Assembly: GCA_020796225.1 (NCBI GenBank)
Contig: CM036754.1
Coordinates: 67,882,000 to 67,945,999, forward strand
DNA length: 64,000 bases
Direction of reading: 5' to 3'
Source of the DNA: Arion vulgaris
Lineage: Eukaryota > Mollusca > Gastropoda > Stylommatophora > Arionidae
The notes beneath the pieces were generated by a model. It saw only the letters and a program-made list of their open reading frames with translations, was not told the origin of the DNA and did not search any database. Within the stretch, counting starts at the first letter, position 1, and every line of letters starts with the position of its first letter. Below are positions 25,201 through 37,200 of the stretch, piece after piece. Both the position numbers and the translations under genes were made by a program.

Positions 25201-28200
25201 CCAGGTATTTCATAGACTGAGATCGCTCCACCACCTCTGAACACAAAACCACAGATGGTGTTGGAGTGTTGACGATGTGGTTGTTTAAAGAGAACCATAT
25301 CACCGCTGCTTTTGTGGGGTTGACCAATGCTCCTGCTTCAACGCACCATCTACCTACGCGGTTGAGTTCTGACTGAAGTTCCTCCACAAGCTGTTCTCTA
25401 TCCTTGCCCTGACGATACACCAACACATCATCTGCATATGACATTGTCCTTCCTCTACCCGTGATCTGCTCTTTTGTGATGCTCACAGTATAGGCATTGA
25501 ACAACACAGGAGATAATGGTGACCCCTGTGGTAAGCCAGGGTGGATTGTTGTTGGTGATGATGCCCAACTGCCACATTTAAACACTATCTTTCGCTGGAA
25601 GAGGGCCGCAAAGATTTGTACGATACACATGTTATATGTACAAATGTACGACACACATAATGTTGCATGTACAACTGTACGAAACATATAATGTTACGTG
25701 TACAACTGTATGATACATATAATGTTGCATGTACAGCTGTACGATACACATAATGTTACAAGTACAAATGTACAACACACATAATGTTACATGTACAACT
25801 GTACGGTACCACATAATGTTGCATGTACAACTGTATGATACCACATAATCTTACATGTACAACTGTACGATACCACATAATGTTGCATGTGCAACTGTAC
25901 GATACCACATAATCTTGCATGTACAACTGTACAATACACATAATGTTGCATGTACAACTGTACAGTCTGAATGCTACACATCTTCACTCACAAGATAGGG
26001 ACCCCAAGATAGACATATTTAATCATAACTAAATGCATTCTAATAAAGATCCAGGGAGCGCATATTTTATTCACTATTTTTCGGTATTTAAAAAAAAAAA
26101 TTTAGTACAAATGTGACGTTAAACACAACCCAAGTGTTCTACATGGTTTTGTGAGATGGCGGACGCCTTAGTGTGATTTTTGTGTACTGATAAGGTAATT
26201 AGTTAAGTATTTTCATGTTGAAAAGATGTTCTAAAATTTTTCGGAAATGGTCATTTTAAAAGCATAACAACAGAGCAAGCTGAACTTGTTTTGAATGAAT
26301 CTCAAGATGAATTAGGCTTAGAATGTGCTTATTCTGATAAGGATATAGAAAGTGAGTTAGGTGATCATCTAGACGATGAAGAATTGTTTTAGTTGATTAA
26401 TATTCAAGCTATATGTTCAATCTGGAGAAAAATCTACATATACGGAGTATTGCGCGCACCACATATTAGATCAAATAAATTTGAAAGTTAGTATTCTGCA
26501 AATATATAATAAGCAGGAATAACGGAGATGATGGGTTAAGTCAATAACAAATTATAGAGCACTTAAGGGGGGATTCGGTGGTATGGGGATCATGAAGCTA
26601 TTTTCGTTTTCACATTAATGTAAAATTTGTATAACCATTTTGAAAGATTATGACTTAGAATAGTAGAAAAAATGAGTAAAAAAAAAAATGTCAAAGAGTT
26701 GCCATGGAAACAATACAAAATGGCCACTAAAAACAAAATTTCAAATCCCTAAGGCTCTGAATCTAATGAATGTAAATGAATTCTGTTTTCACTCTAAGGT
26801 GCGCAATTATACGAGAGCGCATTGAAAAGTAATGCCTCCAAGTCCATAACTTTGTTAATATACATAATTTACAAATGAAACATACATTTTCAGAAAGCTT
26901 GAGATGTCCACTACACAATAGAGTCATTATTTTTCGACACAGTCACCTCCACGTTCGACACACACACGCCAACGTCGAACTAGTTGTTGCATCCCATCGA
27001 AGAAAAAATCTGATGATTTGTCACGAAGCCAGGTATGCACATCTGCTGCCACATCCTCGTCAGAAGCATATCTGTTTCCCTTGAGATGTTCCTTGAGCTT
27101 TAGGAACAGGAAAAAGTCGCAAGGTGCCAAATCGGGGCTATATGGTGGGTGCGCTAAAATGTCGTCAAAATTGAGACGCTCTAATGCTGCCGCTGTTTGT
27201 CTACTGGTGTGTGGACGAGCATTGTCATGTTGAAGGACTGCGTGTTTTCCAGGACGAACACGTAGCAGTCTTGCCCGTAGTTTCTTCATCGTTTCCACAT
27301 ACCGATCAGAATTGACAGTATTGCCGTGTTCTAAAAATTGTGTGGATTACGCCCTGGCAGTCCCAAAAAATGGTCAAAGTTTTGAATTTTTTGGGGGTGG
27401 GTGAGTTTTTGTGCCTGTATTCCATAGACTGGCGCTTGTTTTCAGGGTCGTAATGATGCACCCATGACTCATCGCCAGTGACTATTCGGCAGATAAAGTC
27501 ATCGCCTTCTCGTTCATATTGCATCAGGTGTTCCTGACACGCCTGATGTCTGCGATGTTTCATTTCCGGTGTCAGCATGCGAGGGACCCATCTTGCACAA
27601 ACTTTCCTATACCCTAGCAATACATGAATAATGTGATGTACTCGTTCAGTCGAAATTTCAAGCATTGTAGCGACATCTTTTTGCTTGATGCGGCGATTGA
27701 CATGAATCAGTTCGTCCACGCGAGCTTGGTGTTGTTCATCCACTGCTGTAATTGGTCGTCCGCTGCGAGCCTGATCATGCAAGGTCATCGTCGCTGGATT
27801 GTCGCCTTTAACAGTCCTTGCCCACCTCCTAACAGTACTCACATCCACACAGGCGTCACCATATACCGCTCTCATTCTCCGATGCATGTCGATGGGAACA
27901 CAACCTTCGGACGTCAAGAATTCAATCACAGCTCTTTGCTTCAACCGAATTTCCATGTATGACGCCATCTTGAATAATGTTGTGCGCATGCGCAACATTC
28001 CAGACACTTGACACTTACTGTCCTAAAAACACACTCACATATACTTTATTCTGATATCGATGTCAATTGCTTCCGAATACTATTAACAAAGTTATGGACT
28101 TGGAGGCATTACTTTCAATGCACCCTCGTAGTATCTAAAATATTACACATGATTTTTAGGAAGTATTAAAATATTTAATTTTTAAATAAATTTTTGGGTA

Positions 28201-31200
28201 AAAATTCCCTCAAAATTCGGTAAAAAAGGCTGTTTTTGGGGGTGTGTTTACCCAAAATTCATAAAAATGTAATATTTAATATATCCTAAAAATCATGTGT
28301 AACTTTTTAGATATTACAATTGCTCACCTTAGAGTGAAAACAGAATTCATTTATATTCATTAACTTCAGAGCCTTAGGGATTTGAAATTTTGTGTTTGCG
28401 GCCATTTTCATTGTTTCCATGGCAACGCGTTGATATTTTTTTTTTTTACTATTTTTTTCCTACTATTCTAAGTCATAATCTTTCAAAATTGTTATACAAA
28501 TTCTACATTAATACCAAAGCAACGAAAAAGTTTCAAGACCAGAATCCCCCCTTAAGTGTTCTCAAAAATTGTGTTTTAATATAACTCTGATATTGGCTGT
28601 TTTTGCTCAGGAGCTCCGGGGAAGGGATTTTTAAGGTACAGGCGGCCAGGGTTCAAAGGGTTAACTCCCAGATGATATATTAATTAGTTGATCTAAGTAC
28701 TAGTGATAAAGTGACTCACTTACCTTTTAAACATTTGTAATTACTTGCTACTTGACACACAGTTATAATCGTTACTTTGTTATTGTTACTTAGATAACTA
28801 GTTGCCTATTAGCTTGTGATAATACTCAACAAGATGTTCTTAGAACTAAGTTGACAAGTAATATAGCCAAACAATGATAACAATAAAACAAGAATACATA
28901 ACTGGAACATAAGATCAAATATAAAGTGAAATATAAAATGTATCCACTGTTCATAAACAAGTGCAGAATGGTAGGAAAGTTCAAGTCTAAATCATACACA
29001 CACACACACACACAAACAAATGACTGAAGTCACTAACAGCATCTGCCGTCAAACAAATAGTTAAATAATGGCTAGAATACGGCTCTCGGAAGTAGGTAAC
29101 CGATACTAACCTTCCAACTGATAAAATATGCTAGTAAAATTTAAACTTGCTACATAACTAATAGTTGTAATGTAGTTAGTAGTTGGACAGTACTAATTAG
29201 TAGCCCCCAAAAGTCTAGAAGATGGCAGTACAATATACAACATGAAATTTAAACAAAGAATATCTTCAGATGAAGGGTTGACTTCATTGCAATGGGGTTT
29301 CCCTATATCGTTTGGTTACTCTCCACAGAGCGTCCAGTTGAATAGATTAGAGTGCTGGCGGAGACCTGGATTTAATCCCTGGTAAGGCCAAGGAGTTTTT
29401 TCTGTCAGAGGTATAAAGAAAAATCTGAACTTGAAAAGTTTCACGGTGACTGCACTAGCCATGTGTCCATTACAGTACACATGTCCCCCTGTTCTACACC
29501 GTACTAAAAAGCGGTATTACAAGCAGTAATGATCCTCTGAAAACATGGCACACCACCTGCTGAGAGTATTACACAAAACACTAACGTTGCAGCTACGGCG
29601 ACAGTCCTAAAAGATCTCCAAGAAAAATGCACTTTTGAATAAAACAACAAGGTTAGAATTTGAACCCACGACCTTCGGACTACAAAGTAAAAGCTTTGTT
29701 ACACAAACCCCCAACACAACATCATCTGAAATAGTACAACACTCAACAACAACAACACTCAACAACAATGACTAGACACACATTTGTACATGCTAATCTA
29801 CATCCAAGTAAATGTACTGAGGGAAACTACCAAAATCTGAAAAATAAAGAAAACATCCAGAAAATCATGCACTAGAGAGAGTATCAAATAGGTAAAGCAT
29901 AAACCAATTCTAAAACACATGTTAGTTTTATCATCAAATAAACAAGACAACAAACATTGCCATGGGTACGTTATATCAGTTATAGCAGAACAAGATTATG
30001 AGCTTGTCTGTCTGTTTGTTTGTTGAGAATCAGCTTTTATGGATACATAACAAACAATTGATAATATACTTCAGCTGGTAACACACAAACATATATATAT
30101 ATATTGTTATATGAAAAGAGCAGACTGGGAAGCCGCTGACCAGCCAAAATTCATTAGAAAGATTTTTAAAAAGAAAATTTCCAACAAATATTTTCGTTAT
30201 CATCTAAATTACATGGGGAACCCTTGCTGGTGGTGCACTGCCGCTAAGATCTTCTTGTGTAAGAAAAGAGATCGGAGCACACATGGTTATTCACCGAAGT
30301 GCAATGATGATGGTCCTATCAATCAATCAATCATTATTATATGGAAAGTTAAAGTTAACAGACACACACACACATATATATATATTGTTTTATGAATCGT
30401 ATAAGTGAACAGTCTATTGTCATACCGTGTGGTATAATGGGAGAATATGGTGTTAAACACTAATTTATCTTTGATCATTAGAACAAGATGGGTGCCATGT
30501 GGTCAACATCTCATCAGACATTCTTTACTTGACAACCATTTCTTAACGAGACCAAATTGAGTCTGGCTTGATCTAAGTTCTATCTGAGGTCTGACGAAAC
30601 TCTCACAACAACAACTGGATTGAACTGAGATCATCAAGCTAGGAAGCTAGTGCACATATCACTGTGCTATCTCTGGCTCTCTTCTTGCTTATATATTGAA
30701 GAACCAGGCGCACATGTTTAAAGTGTAGGTTGGGCAACTCGGAGTATGACCATGAAACAATAGAACAAACATCAAATATCTTCAAGAACATGAGGAATAT
30801 AATATAGAAGTCTAGTTATGATAAGCAAAATCACATGGATAAATCTACAGATTCACTAGCTTTCTTATATCTTCTTAACCAGATTGGGGAATAGGCCCTC
30901 AACCAACGTATGCAAAGTTTTCCACAAGCCGTCAACCAACGTATGCCAAGTTTTCCTATCTTTAGTTACCTCTTGCAGTTCTTTCCAGCTTTTCCGTATG
31001 TACCTCTTCTAGAAGAGCTTCCTTTCTTCTTGGTTGGCCCACAGTTATTATTTTCCTTGTATTTGACTAATTCGTGGCGGGTTAGATTTTGTAGTACAAC
31101 TTTCTACTGGATGCGGTAGCCAGCACCACACTGAACTGTACCTTATTCGTCTCTTATGACATGCGAGATGAAGAAATGAGACATGCAAAGTGGAGACATG

Positions 31201-34200
31201 AGACGTGAGGACATGTGAGATTAAGACATGTGAGATGAGACATGCAAGGTGATGGGAAATGAAAGGATAGATAAAACAGCTGTAGCAGCATTTATTCCAG
31301 AAAGTGGGACAAGTATGGACACCATAATAAATGTTATTTGTTTCCACATATTGACTTGTGTAAATAAAATTAGAGACATTCAACTGTTTGATTGAATGAG
31401 ATGGGGGTTAAATGTGGACCAGTAGAAAGGATAGAGATAGCCCTCGTGCCCAGCGTGTTCGTAGCGCGTTGGACACGGGTGACTAGTCCTCTGTAAGTGC
31501 GGGTTCAACTCCGCGAACTGGCAGAAAAGCTACAGGTTCCCCAGATTTACGGTGTTCATGGCACCGAGCCGAAGGGTTACAATGTCCATAACACCGAGCC
31601 GAAGAGCTTTCAGCTCAAGTGCTTCTGGATCGGGAAAAAAAGAAAAAAAAGGATAGAGATAACAGCTCCACTTACACAATGAGCGAAGGATCATTGAGAT
31701 TGCTGTTGAATTGGAGGATGGAGAACACATAGCTTTGTCTAATATACAAGAATGGGGAAGAGAAAAACTAACATAAAGTCATCAATATATACAGATAGAC
31801 AAGACAAAACATAGACAGATGAGGAAGTGAGACACATACAATAGTGGACATAGACAGATAAAACATTGACAGACAAGGAAGTGAGACACATACAATAGTG
31901 GACATAGACAAGACATTGGCAACAAATGAGACACATACAAAGGTCATAGACAAGAAAACATAGACAAACATTGACAGACAAGAGTAAGACATACAGAGAG
32001 GCTATACCTAGATCCACTTCATCCCCTTTGGCTTCTGCTTGCGTTTGAGCTCCAGTTTGTCTGTGTCTGTGTTGGCAGTCTCAAAAACAGTGTCTGCGAC
32101 CTCGTGTTGCCAGCGTTCAGAGACAACTAATGGGAAATTCTTGTACAAGTCTTGATCAGCCTCCGTCAACTGCAACATGAGACAACAGTTACAACTAAGG
32201 TCAACTTACAGTAGCAACTACAAAATGTCAAAGGTCACCAGTACTGTATATAATATTATCATGATGTCAAGGATGTCATGTTGTAGTTTCAAGACAAAAC
32301 ACCTGGATATGTTCATCATCATCAAATGGCAGACACCTGGATGTGTTCATCATCATCAAATGGCAGACACCTGGATGTGTTCATAATCATCAAATGATGT
32401 TCATATCTTGCTAGTTCATCCTCTAGTCTGTCAACATGAACAGTGATAGAGAATTGTTCCTTCTGTCTTCTCTTGTTATCCTCACACTGATATCATCAGG
32501 TTCTAGCAAAGTGTTGTGTAGTCTTCTGTATTTATTTTATGCTTCTCACGGATGGCTTCACTGATGGTTTTCTCTTATCTTTTGTCAATATTCTTCATCT
32601 ATACATATTTCACTGCCACAATATTCTGACTCGGTCTATTAACCCTGACGTTTTGAGTTCGAATCATGCTGCGGACAGTTTGGTTGCAAATTGTTTCGCG
32701 TGGATTTTACAAAAGGACGATGGCACCACCCATTCAGAAAGCAATGGCAAACTACTGAACGTAATAATGCCTAGAAAAATCACAAACAGCGTTAGAAAGC
32801 TGGGGTTGATTCGTAAAGTCCTGTAAAGGATATTAGTTAGTCTTTCCTCTTGGGCCTGTGGGCGGGGCAGAGGTCATAGTTCTCCATGTCTCGCGGTTCG
32901 TTGCTATCTGTTTTAGGTCTTTAATGTTTACTAGGCCCATCGTTGAGCCTTCTCTGGTGATGGTTCTACGCAGAGTCTCTCTTGGTCTTCCTCGTTTTCT
33001 TTTTCCCTCTGGTGTCCATATGAGGGATTGGTAAGGAGTCTTCTCTCATCCATTCTAAGTGTGTGGCCGATGTAGTTCCAGCGGCGCTTTCTTATAAAAT
33101 TTGATACATTTTCTTGCTTGCAATTAACTTTTTTTTTAGAAGGCTCTATAGACAGCAGCGTAGTGAGGTTGCATTCTCTATTTTGTAATCTCATTTAAAT
33201 AAAGATCTTGTTGCAATCTTCTCTCTGAGAAGTTATCAATAAACAATCAACAAGCTAGTCACAGAAAAAGACCCAAACATGTCTGACACTGTCAATCCTG
33301 CCAAACCCAAACATCACTTTTGCTTGAAATTTGAATGTGCATGTCCTACATTTTGAAGGGGCTTAACAGGGGCATAACCTACTCATATTCTTGGCATAAA
33401 CCACACACAGAGTAGTTTACTTAGTTAATGAAAACCAACAAACAGACAACCAGAGATAGACTTTCACAACCTACTCATATTCTTAGCATAAACCACACAC
33501 AGAGTAGTTTACTTAGTTAATGAAAACCAACAAACAGACAACCAGTGATAGACTTTCACAACCTACTCATATTCTTGGCATAAACCACACACAGAGTAGT
33601 TTACTTAGTTAATGAGAACCAACAAACAGACAACCAGAGATAGACTTTCACAACCTACTCATATTCTTGGCATAAACCACACACAGAGTAGTTTACTTAG
33701 TTAATGAAAACCAACAAACAGACAACCAGTGATAGACTTTCACAACCTACTCATATTCTTAGCATAAACCACACACAGAGTAGTTTACTTAGTTAATGAG
33801 AACCAACAAACAGACAACCAGTGATAGACTTTCACAACCTACTCATATTCTTGGCATAAACCACACACAGAGTAGTTTACTTAGTTAATGAGAACCAACA
33901 AACAGACAACCAGAGATAGACTTTCACAACCTACTCATATTCTTAGCATAAACCACACACAGAGTAGTTTACTTAGTTAATGAGAACCAACAAACAGACA
34001 ACCAGAGATAGACTTTCACAACCTACTCATATTCTTGGCATAAACCACACACAGAGTAGTTTACTTAGTTAATGAGAACCAACAAACAGACAACCAGTGA
34101 TAGACTTTCACAACCTACTCATATTCTTGGCATAAACCACACACAGAGTAGTTTACTTAGTTAATGAGAACCAACAAACAAACAAACAGACAGTGAGATA

Positions 34201-37200
34201 GACTTTCAATGAGATCAGTGATATCACTTCACCTTGATTCCTTTCTTATTTTCCTCAACAAACAGACAGACAAACCAACAAACAGCCAGTGATAGACTTT
34301 CAATGACAAATACAAGACCACACATCTAAATCATCTTGATTCCTTTCGTATTTTCCTCAACAAACAGACAGACAAACAGACAAACCAACAAACAGCCAGT
34401 GATAGACTTTTAATGACATATACAAGAACACACATCTAAATCACCTTGATTCCTTTCGTATCTTCCTCATCAAAAGAACCAATATCAAAAGCATCCGCTG
34501 CATTGACTCTCCCTTGGCGGGATCAGTGGAGGAGAATATTTTGTAGATAGACTTGAACCCAGTCCAAACCTCTAAAGAAAGAATGCTCTTTCACTTCTTG
34601 TGCACTGAAATCATACAACAGATTAGTTGAAACAATTTGATTACTAAATATCTCTGTACATTTTTTGTATACTTTGTGATGGGAAAAATAGACTACAAAA
34701 CAAGAACATCAGAAGCAGAGTTGGCATAACTTCATGCACCGAATACATTGAAAGACAACAAATGCAGTGGTTTGGATATTTAATGAGAATAGAATACAAC
34801 CAACCACCAATAACAGCATACAATAAAAGAGATCAGGTACTAGAGCTAAGGGAAGACCAAGAAAAAGACAGATAGACAATATCAAAACAACACTAAATAA
34901 ACAAGGGCGACTCATCTGGACCTGGAACGCAAATTAAAGCTCCCACCCCTAGACTTAACGGCAAGAGTGGACAACCAATTCCATGTTCCACCACTACGCT
35001 TAACGGCAAGAGTGGACAAACAATTCCATCTTTCACCTGGGGAAAGACAATAAACTTTGTGATACTAGTAGGTGCCCAGTCCAGACTGTTTAAAGTGCCA
35101 GCCAGCATCAGAAGATTTATATAGTAACTCCATCTAGGATTCAGGCTATTTTTCTCTCACCTCTAACAAAGAGAAAGTAGAGTGTACATCATCGACATGG
35201 GATTCATGCCTCTCACAGACTACTTTCTCTCTCAACTCTAACAAAGAGAAAGTAGAGTGTACATCATCGACATGGGATTCATGCCCCTCACAGACTACTT
35301 TCCTCAACTCTAACAAAGAGAAAGTAGAGTGTACATCATCGACATGGGATTCATGCCTCTCACAGACTACTTTCTCTCTCAACTCTAACAAAGAGAAAGT
35401 AGAGTGTACATCATCGACATGGGATTCATGCCTCTCACAGACTACTTTCTCTCTCAACTCTAACAAAGAGAAAGTAGAGTGTACATCATGACATGGATTC
35501 ATGCCTCTCACAGACTACTTTCTCTCCAACTCTAACAAAGAGAAAGTAGAGTGTACATCATCGACATGGATTCATGCCTTCACAGACTACTTTCTCTCAA
35601 CTCTAACAAGAGAAAGTAGAGTGTACATCATCGACATGGGATTCATGCCTCTCACAGACTACTTTCTCTCTCAACTCTAACAAAGAGAAAGTAGAATGTA
35701 CATCATCGACATGGGACTCATGTCTCACAGACTACTTCCCACCTCTAACAAAGAGAAAGTAGAGGACATCATCGACATGGATGCATGCTCTCACAGACTA
35801 CTTTCTCACCTCTAACAAAGAGAAAGTAGAATGTACATCATCAACATGAAATTCATGCCCCTCACATCCTGGTTTTAGCAAAGCAAGTAAACATGAAGTA
35901 AGGTAGTTTTACAGATAACAAAAACAAGATGCAGCAATGTTTCTACCAAAATGTATTTATCAAACAAAGGATACAAAACAAACGATGGAATTGAGACTGT
36001 TATTATACACAAGATTTACAGATACGACTAGAGGATAAATCATGCTGGTTTGTGCCCCACCCACATCTTAGTTACAGGGTAATACAAGATATAACAACAA
36101 CAGAATCCTTAACAGCTGTGGCAACAAACCTGTTATCAAGAGAAACATGTCTACCATTATCTGTGCATCACTCTCTAACAACTACTTACCCACGCCCACG
36201 GCATCCGAGCCTGTCCTCCACATCTCTCCGTAGTAGACCTTCTAGTAACGTCTTCATTTCCACAGACATGGAGTCAGGTAAATCAACATTCTGCAAGAAA
36301 TATCATGTATCATTGTGAGAACATATATGTATATGGTGGTGGAACATTTTTCAAGCATGCTCAATCAACCAAAGACCGTCTTATTGGTGGTTAGATCAGG
36401 ATGAGAACATAAGACAGCAACCTAACCAAAGACCGTCTTATTGGTGGTTATATCAGGATGAGAACATAAGACAGCAACCTAACCAAAGACCATCTTATTG
36501 GTGGTTATATCAGGATGAGAACATAAGACAGCAACCAGCCAGACCCAAAGACCATCTTTTGGTGGTTATATCAGGATGAGAACATAAGACAGCAACCCAA
36601 CCAAAGACCATCTTATTGGTGGTTATATCAGGATGAGAACATAAGACAGCAACCTAACCAAAGACCATCTTATTGGTGGTTATATCAGGATGAGAACATA
36701 AGACAGCAACCTAACCAAAGACCGTCTTATTGGTGGTTCTATCAGGATGAGAACATAAGACCTATCACTAACATTTATATTAATTGCATTCCCTATTCAC
36801 TTGACTACATCAATATTCTATACAATTTTTTCTAAAATATTGTTACTGCCTGTGATGCTACTTTTTAGGACAGTCTAGGACAGTGTGGACATGTGCTAGT
36901 GGAATTTAATGGGCGTATGGCTAGTGCAGTTGCCGCAAAACTGTTCAGGTTGGGATTTTTTAAAATGCCCTCAACAGACAAAAAAACTCCTTGGCCTTAC
37001 CATGGATTAAACCTGGGTCTCCCACATGTGAGCCGCGATCTAATCCACTTGGACAGACGCTCCTTTTCTAAACAATAAATGTTCTCAACTCTGCAAGATA
37101 GTTCCTATAAAGCATATATTTATATCTGCTAACACACATGAGCATACACAGATATCTGCCACAAGGTGGTTGGTGGCTAAATTACCATTGTCATACGATC

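Larger units (their letters stand above)
26567..28551. mobile_element. TTAA foldback element, copy 1, containing a mariner
   Basis: Ends GGGGGGATTC and GAATCCCCCC are flanked by TTAA at 26563-26566 and 28552-28555. The two arms are long inverted repeats of roughly 300 bases or more ('actctaaggtgcgcaatt' left, 'caattgctcaccttagagtg' right). No transposase of its own. A 1317-bp mariner sits in the left arm; without it the element is about 665 bp. It is homologous to 47676-49639. Confidence 0.9.
26100..28664 (+). mobile_element. Possible piggyBac-like remnant, split by a TTAA foldback element
   Basis: At the right, 'ggccagggttcaaaggg' abuts TTAA (28661-28664), the form expected of a piggyBac-like end reading CCCTTTGAACCC inward. 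At 26280-26390 an acidic peptide [20 protein letters not shown], then [19 protein letters not shown] and a stop, resembles the acidic N-terminus of piggyBac transposases. No left terminus was found. Confidence 0.35.

Noticed and set aside
27018..27962. Plus-strand frames across the mariner
   Set aside because: Shadows of the transposase on the minus strand.
31440..31520. A functional tRNA gene
   Set aside because: It has good A and B boxes, but the sequence continues into a SINE body with an A-rich tail, and no cloverleaf acceptor stem closes.
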